Assembly: GCF_965184065.1 (NCBI RefSeq)
Contig: NZ_OZ239098.1
Length of the DNA stretch: 64,000 bases
Source of the DNA: Methylopumilus sp026399645
GTDB lineage: Bacteria; Pseudomonadota; Gammaproteobacteria; Burkholderiales; Methylophilaceae
Direction: 5' to 3' (one strand)
Below the pieces are notes generated by a model. The model had not been told where the DNA came from and did not search any database. It saw nothing but the letters and a program-made list of their open reading frames with translations. This document shows positions 1 to 9,000 of this stretch, piece after piece (position 1 is the stretch's first letter; each line of letters starts with the position of its first letter). The position numbers and the translations under genes are program-made.

Positions 1-152
1 TCAAAAAACCTATTTTTGACAAGACTTATATTTTAGACTCAGGTATGCCAGTTCCTGACAGCGATAAAAATTATGGTTATGCATTTCAGTGGTTTGCGAT
101 GGCATTTACTCTTTTCATTATTTTTATAAGATTAGGTGTAAAAAAGAAATGA
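1..152 (+). CDS. SURF1 family cytochrome oxidase assembly protein, 3' end only
   Basis: An open frame enters from the left edge, with its first full codon at base 3, and stops with TGA at 150-152. The visible tail is about 49 residues. It has the SURF1-like ending: a short polar stretch, then YAFQWFAMAF leading into a terminal membrane helix and a lysine-rich end. SURF1 proteins help assemble haem-copper cytochrome c oxidase in the inner membrane. The stop overlaps the next start (ATGA), so the two genes are probably co-transcribed. Identification rests on the C-terminal pattern and on the haem A synthesis genes that follow. Most of the gene is outside the window. Confidence 0.7.
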   Translation, partial: KKPIFDKTYILDSGMPVPDSDKNYGYAFQWFAMAFTLFIIFIRLGVKKK

Positions 153-736
153 AATTAAGCAATATTTTTAAGTCACGGCTAAAACTAATAGGCATTGTAT
201 TGTTATTTTTTATGCCTGTAATTTATGCGTGGTATTTAGTTTTTTTTACAAATTTCAAAATGAATTCAAAGGGAGTCGAGCATGGACTCTTAATTAGTCC
301 AATCATTCAGATTGGTGATTTCGAATTATATGAGCCGATAAGCCGCCAAATACACCAATTAATTGGCAAATGGACATTAGTTTCTTTCGTAGAAGATAAA
401 TGTGAAAAGGTGTGTGAATTCCAACTATATGAATTAAGGCAAATTTGGCTTGCATTAGGTAAAGACGGCAATAAAATTCAAAGGCTAGTTATAGCCAAAG
501 ATAAAAATTTAATTTCGTCCGAACAGATTAAATTGAGCCAAGGCCAGTTTTTGCTGAAAGATGATACTGATTTAAAGGACAGATTAAATAGTCGATTTAA
601 ATCTTATCCAAACTTTGAGAATGATTCTATTTACCTGATAGATCCTTACGGTAATTTGATGATGCAATATAAAAAAGGAACAAATCCATCTGGAATAATT
701 AAAGATCTAGAACGATTAATAAGAATTTCAAAATAA
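149..736 (+). CDS. SCO-like membrane-anchored protein of the cytochrome oxidase cluster
   Basis: This 195-residue protein has one N-terminal membrane helix (about residues 12-33) and a periplasmic domain. It has a CxxxC pair (C85, C89) where SCO copper chaperones carry theirs, and a later IYLIDPYG segment (161-168) resembling the SCO strand that follows the copper-binding His. That His appears to be absent: the aligned positions are Phe, Glu, Asn and Asp. The start at 149 is chosen because it gives the 4-bp overlap with the SURF1 stop. An upstream in-frame start at 89 would lie inside SURF1. The location between SURF1 and ctaA suggests a role in oxidase assembly. The copper or thiol-redox role is inferred. 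It could instead be a thioredoxin-fold protein without metal. Confidence 0.65.
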   Translation: MKLSNIFKSRLKLIGIVLLFFMPVIYAWYLVFFTNFKMNSKGVEHGLLISPIIQIGDFELYEPISRQIHQLIGKWTLVSFVEDKCEKVCEFQLYELRQIWLALGKDGNKIQRLVIAKDKNLISSEQIKLSQGQFLLKDDTDLKDRLNSRFKSYPNFENDSIYLIDPYGNLMMQYKKGTNPSGIIKDLERLIRISK

Positions 737-1231
737 TTAGGAATTAAGATGCTTTTTCAAAAGAGCATTTAATTTATTAAAATCTAACTCCCCTATTACT
801 TTATCAATGATTTTTCCATTTTTATCAATAAGTATTGAAGTTGGAGTAAGGCGAATGTTTTCAAATGATCGTGCAATTTGACCATTAACGTCTAGCACAA
901 CAGGGAAAGGTATCTTATTCTTATTCGTAAAGTTTAAGACCTGATTTGGTGGGTCATAACTCATAGATATAGCTATAATTTCTAAACCTTGCCCTTTGAA
1001 TTGATTGTAAGTAGCAACTAGACCCGGCATTTCTTTGATACAGCCTGGACAATCAGTTGCCCAAAAGTTGATGATTGTGAAATTATTTTTAGCTTGATAA
1101 AGCTTGAAAGCTTCACCAGTGATTGAAGTAACTGCAATTTCAGGAACTTTTTTATTTGTAGTTAATAATAAAAAAAATAAGACCAGAAGAGTTAATAAAA
1201 CGAGTAACAGCGAGATAGTTTTTTTTGCCAT
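737..1231 (-). CDS. TlpA/ResA-type membrane-anchored thioredoxin
   Basis: This protein of about 164 residues has an N-terminal hydrophobic anchor (about 5-24) followed by a thioredoxin-like domain. The redox motif is CPGC (C61-C64) in the context FWATDCPGC, and a cis-Pro region (TPTSILID) follows. Such proteins act in the periplasm, usually reducing cytochrome c apoproteins or copper-chaperone cysteines. It faces the oxidase-assembly genes from the opposite strand, and its stop directly abuts the SCO-like gene. An in-frame ATG at 1261 would add ten residues. The start at 1231 is preferred because it puts the basic MAKK directly before the hydrophobic helix. Neither start has a strong ribosome binding site. 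The partner is unknown; a cytochrome maturation role is inferred. Confidence 0.75.
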   Translation of the reverse strand: MAKKTISLLLVLLTLLVLFFLLLTTNKKVPEIAVTSITGEAFKLYQAKNNFTIINFWATDCPGCIKEMPGLVATYNQFKGQGLEIIAISMSYDPPNQVLNFTNKNKIPFPVVLDVNGQIARSFENIRLTPTSILIDKNGKIIDKVIGELDFNKLNALLKKHLNS

Positions 1232-1321
1232 AGTTGGGTGAATGTTATAATTCTTGCACATTAAGGGAATTATTTCTTGTTAGTCTAATCGATATTAATA
1301 TAAATTTATAGAAATTTAATT

Positions 1322-2308
1322 ATGAATCTTTTTAAAAAAATTACTTTATTTACAACAGTTATGACATTTTGTTTAATTGTCTTAGGTGCCTACGTAAGGC
1401 TAGCGGATGCTGGTTTAGGATGCCCAGACTGGCCAGGATGTTTTGGAACACTAACTGTTCCAGAAAGCCAACTGGCTATTGAAAAAGCCCAGCATACTTT
1501 TCCAGGTCAAGTTATAGAAAATGGCAAGGCTTGGAAAGAGATGGTTCATAGATATGTGGCAGGCCTATTGGGGCTTTTAATTTTAACAATTGGGTATTTA
1601 GCTTATAAAAATAAAAAATCTCTCAAAGTGAGCATCCTTGTTCCCTTAAGCCTCCTGGGCATTGTATTTTTTCAAGCTATGTTAGGAATGCTTACAGTTA
1701 CACTTCTACTAAAGCCTATTATTGTAAGTGCTCATTTAATTGGTGGTATGACAACTTTAGCTATACTCACATATATAAGTTACGAACATTACAACGAAAA
1801 TTCAAAATTAATTCTAAAGAAAAGCATAATTTTTTATATGGCAAGGTTTGGCTTTATTTTGATTTTTATGCAAATTTTTTTAGGTGGCTGGACTAGCACT
1901 AATTATGCTGGCCTAGCTTGCACAGACTTTCCAACCTGCCATGGTCAATTGATTCCCGATATGGACTTTAAGAATGCGTTTAATATTTTTAGAGATTTAG
2001 GTCAAACTTCTGAAGGGACTCCAATCAGTCTTAACGCTCTACAAGCAATTCAGTGGGTTCACAGAATAGGCGCTATAACCTTAGTTATTTATTTTGGCTA
2101 TTTATCATATGCATTAATGAAATATAAACAATTGAGATTTGAGGCGATGCTCTTATTAACTGTATTAGCAGCCCAATTTATTATAGGAATTGCTAACTTG
2201 ACTCTTCATCTTCCAATGGTCTTAGCTGTTAGCCATAATCTCACAGCAGCTTTGCTGGTTGTCATAATAACAATAATAAATGCAAAGATTAAAAAGCAAT
2301 ATGCTTAG
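1322..2308 (+). CDS. ctaA: Haem A synthase (COX15/CtaA family)
   Basis: This 328-residue polytopic membrane protein has about eight helices in two halves. CtaA/COX15 oxidises the methyl group of haem O to a formyl group, giving haem A for aa3-type oxidases. The expected His ligands are visible in four helices: MVHRYVAG, SAHLIGG, WVHRIGA and VSHNLTA. Two external Cys pairs (CPDWPGC and CTDFPTC) sit at equivalent positions of the two halves. The length is normal. The next gene, ctaB, makes the haem O substrate and starts inside the ctaA end, so the two steps are translationally linked. This implies that the genome encodes an aa3-type cytochrome oxidase. Confidence 0.93.
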   Translation: MNLFKKITLFTTVMTFCLIVLGAYVRLADAGLGCPDWPGCFGTLTVPESQLAIEKAQHTFPGQVIENGKAWKEMVHRYVAGLLGLLILTIGYLAYKNKKSLKVSILVPLSLLGIVFFQAMLGMLTVTLLLKPIIVSAHLIGGMTTLAILTYISYEHYNENSKLILKKSIIFYMARFGFILIFMQIFLGGWTSTNYAGLACTDFPTCHGQLIPDMDFKNAFNIFRDLGQTSEGTPISLNALQAIQWVHRIGAITLVIYFGYLSYALMKYKQLRFEAMLLLTVLAAQFIIGIANLTLHLPMVLAVSHNLTAALLVVIITIINAKIKKQYA

Positions 2309-3209
2309 TTTTATTAAAAAAAATACTTTGAATCTTCAGATTGATTTAAAGAATTTTTTAGTTCTTTGTAAGTTACGAGTTAATTCGCTTATTGTTTTTA
2401 CTGCTGTGATTGGAATGTTTTTAGCCACTCCCGGTATGGTGCCATTTAATATATTACTAAGCTCTATTCTGGGCATTGGTTTTGTCTCGTGTGCAGCAGC
2501 AGCTTTTAATTGCTTAATTGAACAAAAAATAGATGCAGTGATGGCAAGAACAAAAGGAAGGCCTATAGGAACAGGACAATTGTCATCCGAACACACTGCA
2601 GTTTATGCAAGTATTTTGGGGGGTGTTGGATTAGCCATTCTTTATTATTATGTGAACTCCCTAACAATGTGGCTTACTCTTGCAACATTTTTCTCTTACT
2701 CCGTCATTTACACAATTTTCCTCAAACCTGCTACGCCCATGAATATTGTTATTGGTGGTGCTTCTGGAGCTATGCCCCCGATTTTAGGGTGGGCAGCGGT
2801 TAACAATACTGTTGGACCGGAAGCGCTAATACTATTTTTAATTATTTTCTGCTGGACGCCACCTCATTTTTGGGCATTAGCACTTTATCGGAGAAATGAT
2901 TATGCAAAAGTAGGTATACCAATGCTGCCAGTAACGCACGGCGAATCTTTTACATTGTTACAAATTGTTCTATATACAATCATTTTGATTATTGTGACTA
3001 TGGCGCCATTTAGTCTTGGCATGAGCGGGCTTATTTATTTAATTTGTGCCACTATTCTAAATGCTGTTTTCTTGTATTATGTAATTATGCTATTTAAAAA
3101 TTACTCAGATACGTTGTCCATGAAAACATTTAGATATTCTATTATTTATTTAAGCCTAATTTTTTCTGCAATGCTAATTGACCATTATTTTAAATTTACT
3201 CTTTATTAA
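2301..3209 (+). CDS. ctaB: Protohaem IX farnesyltransferase (haem O synthase)
   Basis: CtaB is a UbiA-family membrane prenyltransferase that attaches a farnesyl group to haem B, making haem O. The first prenyl-diphosphate-binding region is visible as N-x3-E-x3-D-x2-MARTKGRP, and the second loop as YRRNDYAKVGIPMLP. About nine hydrophobic helices fit the family and the length (302 residues) is normal. The ATG at 2301 overlaps the ctaA stop by 8 bp and gives a sensible N-terminus. An in-frame ATG at 2280 would add seven residues and deepen the overlap. In many proteobacteria a SCO gene follows ctaB. Here a cytochrome c5 gene follows instead, and the SCO-like gene lies upstream. Confidence 0.93.
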   Translation: MLSFIKKNTLNLQIDLKNFLVLCKLRVNSLIVFTAVIGMFLATPGMVPFNILLSSILGIGFVSCAAAAFNCLIEQKIDAVMARTKGRPIGTGQLSSEHTAVYASILGGVGLAILYYYVNSLTMWLTLATFFSYSVIYTIFLKPATPMNIVIGGASGAMPPILGWAAVNNTVGPEALILFLIIFCWTPPHFWALALYRRNDYAKVGIPMLPVTHGESFTLLQIVLYTIILIIVTMAPFSLGMSGLIYLICATILNAVFLYYVIMLFKNYSDTLSMKTFRYSIIYLSLIFSAMLIDHYFKFTLY

Positions 3210-3229
3210 GATTACAAAAGGATAGTTAA

Positions 3230-3703
3230 ATGAGTTTAGAAAAAGAAAAATATGTTTTATTTGAGTTGATGGCAATTATTGTCGGAGCAGTCGTAGGGGG
3301 AATTTTATTCATTTCATTCATAACCTATGATTTTCAGAGTACTACCGACTCTAATGTCATGGTAGAAAGTAAAATTAAAGAAAATATTCAGCCAGTTGCA
3401 AAGGTAGAATTAGCTCAGGCAGTTGCTCAAGGAGGAGCTTCAGGGGGTAAATCGGGAGAGGAAGTCTATAAAGCTGTTTGTTTAACGTGCCATCAAGCTG
3501 GTATATTAAATTCTCCAAAACTTGGTGATGTGCAAACTTGGGCTCCAAGAATAGCTCAAGGTTATGAAACACTTGTTCAGCATGCCATTAAAGGAATTCG
3601 CTCTATGCCAGCAAAAGGGGGCAATGCATCTCTTTCTGACAATGAAGTTGCAAGTGCAGTCTTATATATGACGAATTCATCAGGTGCTAACTTTAAAAAA
3701 TAA
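3230..3703 (+). CDS. Membrane-anchored cytochrome c5 family protein
   Basis: This 157-residue protein has an N-terminal membrane helix (about 10-34), a flexible Ala/Gly/Gln-rich linker (about 58-76) and a single-haem cytochrome c domain. The haem site is CLTCH (84-88), and the distal ligand is probably M126 in SMPAKGG. The class matches cytochrome c5 (CytC-domain, CccA-like) proteins, which shuttle electrons to terminal oxidases in the periplasm. It sits 20 bp after ctaB, preceded by AAAGGATAG as ribosome binding site, and probably belongs to the oxidase operon. It may donate electrons to the aa3 oxidase; that partnership is inferred from context. Confidence 0.85.
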   Translation: MSLEKEKYVLFELMAIIVGAVVGGILFISFITYDFQSTTDSNVMVESKIKENIQPVAKVELAQAVAQGGASGGKSGEEVYKAVCLTCHQAGILNSPKLGDVQTWAPRIAQGYETLVQHAIKGIRSMPAKGGNASLSDNEVASAVLYMTNSSGANFKK

Positions 3704-3709
3704 TTATTC

Positions 3710-4522
3710 ATGGCAATTTACGCAATTGGCGATATCCAAGGTTGCTACTATTCTTTTCTAGACCTTCTAAAAATAATTAAATTTAAACGCGGCAGAGATC
3801 AACTTTGGCTCGTGGGTGACTTGACTAATCGTGGCAATGGATCGCTGGAAATATTGAGATGGTGCTATAAAAATAAATCGTCAGTGACCGCTGTTTTAGG
3901 CAATCACGATCTTCACGCATTAGCTATCAAATATAAGGTCATTGAGCCAGATGATGAAGATACTTTATCTCGCCTTCTTAAAGCAAAAGATTCAGATCTA
4001 CTCTTTAAATGGTTGCGATCCCTCCCTTTAGTCCATTACGAAAAAAAACACCTAATGGTTCATGCGGGTGTAATGCCCCAGTGGACCGTTAAGGACGCTC
4101 TAAAATTCTCAAAAGAAGTAAGCGTTCAACTCCGCAGTAAAAAATACGTAGAATTTTTATCTTCCATATATGGCAACAAGCCAGATAAATGGTCTAGCGC
4201 TTTAAGTAAAAATGATAAAGCCAGAGTTATCATTAATGCGACTACGAGGTTGAGGGCTTTGTCTTCAGATGGAGCTATTGATTTTACCTATAAAGGTGAA
4301 CTTAAAAATATGCCTAAAAAATTAAAAGCCTGGTTTGATTTTCCTAAAAGAAAAACCAAAGATAATATTATTATTTTTGGCCATTGGTCAGCTCTAGGCC
4401 TTGTTACTAGAGGAGATATTTATTCCATTGATACAGGCTGTGTTTGGGGAAGATCTTTAACAGCAATCAGGCTTGATGATAAGACAGTATTTTCTGTAAA
4501 AGCTAATTCAAAAGATATCTAA
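3710..4522 (+). CDS. apaH: Symmetrical diadenosine tetraphosphatase
   Basis: This calcineurin-like phosphoesterase of 270 residues matches the usual ApaH length. ApaH cleaves Ap4A into two ADP and can also remove Np4 caps from RNA. The metal-binding motifs are visible: GDIQGC near the N-terminus, GDLTNRG, GNHD, and later HAGV and GHWSALG. It starts 6 bp after the cytochrome c5 stop and its end abuts the convergent kinase gene: TAA at 4520-4522, with the opposite stop beginning at 4523. In other gamma- and betaproteobacteria apaH often sits near rsmA-pdxA. Here those genes are about 58 kb away. Confidence 0.95.
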   Translation: MAIYAIGDIQGCYYSFLDLLKIIKFKRGRDQLWLVGDLTNRGNGSLEILRWCYKNKSSVTAVLGNHDLHALAIKYKVIEPDDEDTLSRLLKAKDSDLLFKWLRSLPLVHYEKKHLMVHAGVMPQWTVKDALKFSKEVSVQLRSKKYVEFLSSIYGNKPDKWSSALSKNDKARVIINATTRLRALSSDGAIDFTYKGELKNMPKKLKAWFDFPKRKTKDNIIIFGHWSALGLVTRGDIYSIDTGCVWGRSLTAIRLDDKTVFSVKANSKDI

Positions 4523-5458
4523 TTAATTATTTTCTTCGATTAATTTTTTTGTATAAAGTGTTTCAATATCATCACGAGTTGGATGATGATTTTGCCCGCC
4601 TTGATTTTGAATTTTAATTGCACCCATCACAGAAGCTAATCGACCAGTAGATTGCCAATCCCATTTCTTAGAAATACCATATAGAAGGCCTGCGCGATAG
4701 GCGTCGCCACATCCTGTCGGATCAATAGTTGATTCAATCATAATGGGTTCGATATTATAGGTTTTATGGTCAGCATAAATAGTTGAACCTTCTCCACCCA
4801 TAGTCACAATTAATGCCTCTACTTTTTTAGAAATTTCTTCTATAGAAAGAGAGGTTTTTTCACACAAGAGAGTTGCTTCGTAGTCGTTCACTGCAATATA
4901 TGTAGCGTCATCAATAAATTTTAAAAGCTCTTCACGATTAAACATTGGCAATCCCTGTCCAGGGTCGAACATAAAGGGAATATTAAGCGCCTTACATTCC
5001 TTAGCGTGATTCATCATGCCATCTTTACCATCTGGCGCAATAATCGCCAAACATACATCTTTCACTTCTTTAATTTTGTTCTGGTGAGATTCCACCATGG
5101 CGCCTGGATGAAAAGCTGTAATTTGATTGTCACTTAGATCAGTCGTAATATATGCTTGCGCTGTATAAAGACTCTTAATTTCCTTGATATATGAAGCATC
5201 AATTCCATTTTGATTAAGCCAGTCAAAATAAACCGAAAAGTCGTTACCTACTGTTGCCATAATGACTGGATTTTCATCGAGAAGCTTAAGATTGTATGCA
5301 ATATTTCCTGCAGTGCCGCCAAATTCTTTTCTAAGTTCTGGCACATAAAAAGCCACACTTAATTTATGAATACTTTCAGGTAGGATGTGGTTTTTAAATT
5401 GGTCTTTGAATACCATAATGGTATCGAAAGCCATAGAGCCGCAGATGAGTATACTCAT
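4523..5458 (-). CDS. PfkB-family sugar/nucleoside kinase (adenosine kinase-like)
   Basis: This 311-residue ribokinase-fold protein has both PfkB signatures. The first is in FGGTAGNIAYNL and the second in DPTGCGDAYRAGLLYG, which carries the anion-hole glycines and the catalytic Asp. The sequence type resembles proteobacterial carbohydrate kinases annotated as adenosine kinase. The substrate cannot be read from the sequence; adenosine or a ribose-like sugar is plausible. It overlaps the upstream hemJ gene by 4 bp (ATGA), so the two are probably co-translated. No functional link between the two genes is known to me. Confidence 0.85.
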   Translation of the reverse strand: MSILICGSMAFDTIMVFKDQFKNHILPESIHKLSVAFYVPELRKEFGGTAGNIAYNLKLLDENPVIMATVGNDFSVYFDWLNQNGIDASYIKEIKSLYTAQAYITTDLSDNQITAFHPGAMVESHQNKIKEVKDVCLAIIAPDGKDGMMNHAKECKALNIPFMFDPGQGLPMFNREELLKFIDDATYIAVNDYEATLLCEKTSLSIEEISKKVEALIVTMGGEGSTIYADHKTYNIEPIMIESTIDPTGCGDAYRAGLLYGISKKWDWQSTGRLASVMGAIKIQNQGGQNHHPTRDDIETLYTKKLIEENN

Positions 5459-5868
5459 GCTGGTTTAAATTCGACTAAGTAAATGATGGCAACAAGAGCT
5501 ATTACAGGCACCTCATTAAACCATCGAAAATAGATATGGCTATGCTTATTTTTATTGTTTTTAAAATCAATAAGATGTTTAAAGCATAGGTAGTGATAGG
5601 CCATCAATAAGATTACGAGGCCTATTTTAATTTGAAGCCATTGTTCAGTGACACCATAAAGACCCCAAAGCCACACTCCGAAAATTATCGTTAAAAAAGC
5701 GCCGGGTGTCATGATCCCGAAAAAAAGCTTTCTTTCCATGACTTTGAATCTTTCATGGCTAATTTTATCTTTACTCATGGCGTGGTAAACAAAGAGTCTT
5801 GGCAAGTAAAAAAGGCCAGCAAACCAGGTCACCATAAATATAATATGAAGAGTTTTTATCCAGAGCAT
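5455..5868 (-). CDS. hemJ: Protoporphyrinogen IX oxidase HemJ
   Basis: This 137-residue membrane protein of the UPF0093/HemJ family has about four helices. HemJ catalyses the penultimate haem step, protoporphyrinogen IX to protoporphyrin IX, in Gram-negatives lacking HemG or HemY. The N-terminal signature LWIKTLHIIFMVTWFAG with its conserved His is clear, as are FYLPRLFVYH and the later KIGLVILLMAYH segment. The length is typical. It heads a two-gene minus-strand unit with the PfkB kinase. The haem A genes are on the other strand 2-4 kb away, so haem functions cluster loosely here. Confidence 0.9.
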   Translation of the reverse strand: MLWIKTLHIIFMVTWFAGLFYLPRLFVYHAMSKDKISHERFKVMERKLFFGIMTPGAFLTIIFGVWLWGLYGVTEQWLQIKIGLVILLMAYHYLCFKHLIDFKNNKNKHSHIYFRWFNEVPVIALVAIIYLVEFKPA

Positions 5869-6019
5869 TTTGGGGGTATTTGAGAAATTAATCTGAACTT
5901 TGTCAAAGGAATTGGGTTCATAAAAATGGTAAGAAAAAGGTTCTTTAAACTGAGTAAATTGAGTTCATATTTTAACTGAATTTTTCGCCTAAAGTTCAAT
6001 AACCCTTTGGGCTATAACG

Positions 6020-6048
6020 TTGTTAGCAATTCTGCTCCATGATATGCT
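6020..6048 (+). promoter_or_regulatory. Candidate sigma-70 promoter for the FAD/Fe-S oxidoreductase
   Basis: TTGTTA at 6020-6025 and TATGCT at 6043-6048 are separated by 17 bp and lie 25 bp before the start codon at 6073. The spacing is ideal, but both boxes differ from consensus. The whole 204-bp spacer (5869-6072) lies between divergent genes and shows nothing else I can name. Confidence 0.4.
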
Positions 6049-6072
6049 GACGGATAAATTGAATATATTTAA

Positions 6073-9000
6073 ATGAACGCCCCAATACTCAAATCTATTT
6101 TTAAAACTCAACCATTTCCAATCAATCGATTGCGTGAAATACCCTATAACTATACTTCGTTTTCAGACCGAGAAATCGTCATTCGATTCTTGGGTGAAAA
6201 TATATGGAATATCCTGAATGAATTGAGAGACGAGAGAAAAACAGGCCGATCTGCTCGGATGCTTTTCGAAGTGCTCGGTGATTTATGGGTAGTTAATAGA
6301 AATCCTTATCTTCAAGATGATCTTTTAGAAAATCCGAAGCGACTTAAAGCATTAGTGGATGCTATGTATCATCGTATCCATTCGATTGGTGAGCGAAGTT
6401 CTGGCAATGCTAAAGTCATGGAGCTTTCTGAAGCAGCGTATAAGGCGGTTAAGACTTTCGAAAACGATTTCAAGTTAGTCAAAAAATTTAGAAGAAAAAT
6501 TTTTTCTAAATTAAAAAAAATCACCAAAAAAGATAATATTCAATTTGATGGATTAGCAAGAGTATCTCATGTGACTGATGCAACGGACTGGAGAGTTGAA
6601 TACCCATTCGTTGTAATTAACCCAGATCGCGAAGAAGAGATGGCGCAAATTGTTAAAGCTTGCATCGACCTTGAGTTAACTATTATTCCTCGAGGGGGAG
6701 GTACAGGGTATACCGGAGGGGCTATTCCACTCACCCCATTCTCAGCTGTCATTAATACCGAAAAACTTGATGATATAAGCAACGTCGAATATCAAAATTT
6801 GCCTGGTGTCAGTGAGCGTGTCCCTGTTGTGAGATGCGGTGCAGGGGTTGTTACAAGACGCGCTATGGAAATGGCAACGAATAGTGGGCTTGAATTTGCT
6901 TGCGATCCGACATCAGCAGATGCATCTTGCATTGGTGGAAATATTGCAGTGAATGCTGGTGGCAAGAAAGCAGTTCTTTGGGGAACAGCTTTAGATAACC
7001 TAGCTTCCTGGAAAATGGTTGACCCTGATGGCAACTGGGTTGAGATCGAAAGATTAGATCATAATCTTGGCAAAATCCACTATGTAGATTTGGTGCGGTT
7101 TAAAATTAGCCGATATAAGCCTAACGGCAAAGAATTAATTGCAGAGCCAGAAGTTTTAGAAATACCAGGAAGTAGTTTTAGAAAAATTGGGTTAGGAAAA
7201 GATGTAACCGATAAATTTTTGAGTGGACTTCCTGGCGTTCAAAAAGAAGGTTGTGATGGGCTCATCACATCTGGCACTTTCATTCTGCATAAGATGCCTA
7301 AGTATGTCAGAACAGTTTGTTTAGAATTTTTTGGTAATGTATCCCATGCTGTTCCGGCAATTGTAGAAATCAAGGATTATTTAGATCAATCAGATAGCAC
7401 GCTCCTGGCGGGATTAGAGCATATGGATGAGCGCTATATTAAAGCTGTTGGATATAGTACAAAAGCTGCAAGACAAGAACGCCCTCGCATGGTTTTAATC
7501 GCAGATATTGCAAGTGATGATGAAGATGCTGTAGGGTTGTCAGCCTCTCAAATTGTACAAATAGCTAATTCAAGAAATGGTGAGGGTTTTATAGCAGTTT
7601 CAGCAGACGCTAGAAAACGTTTTTGGCTTGATCGTGCAAGAACAGCTGCAATTGCAAAACACACAAATGCATTTAAGATCAATGAAGATGTTGTGATTCC
7701 TCTTCCTAAGCTTGGAGAATACTCCGATGGTATTGAAAGAATTAATATCGAGCTTTCAATTAAAAATAAATTAAAACTTTTAGATGAATTAGAAACTTTC
7801 ATTGAGCATGATAAATTTATTTATGAAGAAGAGGGATTAAACTCTGATCCAGAATTAACCCAAGTGAAGCAAAAAATGAGTATTGATTTGATTCATGGGT
7901 TAAGAGAAAAATGGGGCCAGATGCTGGACAATCTTGATAGCCCACCTTCAACGCTGCTTGAAAGAAATAATGATATTGAAGGGAAATATGAAAGTATATT
8001 TAGAGCGCTTCAGTCTTATGAGCTAAGAATTTCTTGGAAAAAAGAACTCAAAGATCCTCTCCATGAAATTTTTAACGGAAGAGAGTTTAAAAGCTTTTTA
8101 CAAAAACTAGATCAAATTCATAAAAACACCCTAAAGAGTAGAGTGTTTATAGCGCTCCATATGCATGCCGGTGATGGCAATGTGCATACCAATATTCCTG
8201 TTAATTCTGATGATTATCAAATGATGCAAGAAGCGCGCGACGCTGTCGTAAGAGTCATGAGCCTTGCTAAAAGCCTCAATGGTGTTATTTCTGGTGAACA
8301 TGGCATTGGTATTACAAAAATGGAATTTTTAGATGAAGGTACGATTCAAGCCTTTGAGAAATATAAAAATAAAGTAGATCCTTTTGGACATTTCAATAAA
8401 GGTAAATTACTTCCAGGTTCTGGCTTAGAAAATGCTTATACACCAAGCTTTGGATTGTTAGAGCAAGAATCTATTATTATGGAACAATCTGCTATTGGAG
8501 AAATAGCAGATTCAATCAGTGATTGTTTGCGTTGTGGTAAATGTAAGCCTGTGTGCACGACACACGTGCCTAGGTCTAATTTACTTTATAGCCCAAGAAA
8601 TAAAATTTTAGCGACTTCATTGCTCATAGAAGCATTTTTGTACGAAGAACAAACAAGACGTGGTATTTCGATTAAACATTTCGATGAATTTAATGATGTT
8701 GCTGATCATTGTACTGTTTGCCACAAATGTCTTAATCCTTGCCCAGTAGATATCGATTTTGGTGAAGTATCTATCGCTATGAGAAATTTCTTAAGGGAGC
8801 AGGGTAAGCGTCACTTTAGCCCAGGCACAGCATTAGCGATGAGTTATCTAAACATGAAAGATCCAGTCACCATTAAAATTATGAGAACTTTAATGGTCGA
8901 TGTTGGTTACAGAGTTCAACAATTTGGCTATCACTTATTAAAAAAACTCGGCACTATTAATTTATTCAAAAATAATCCACCTTCAACTATTGGCAAAGCG

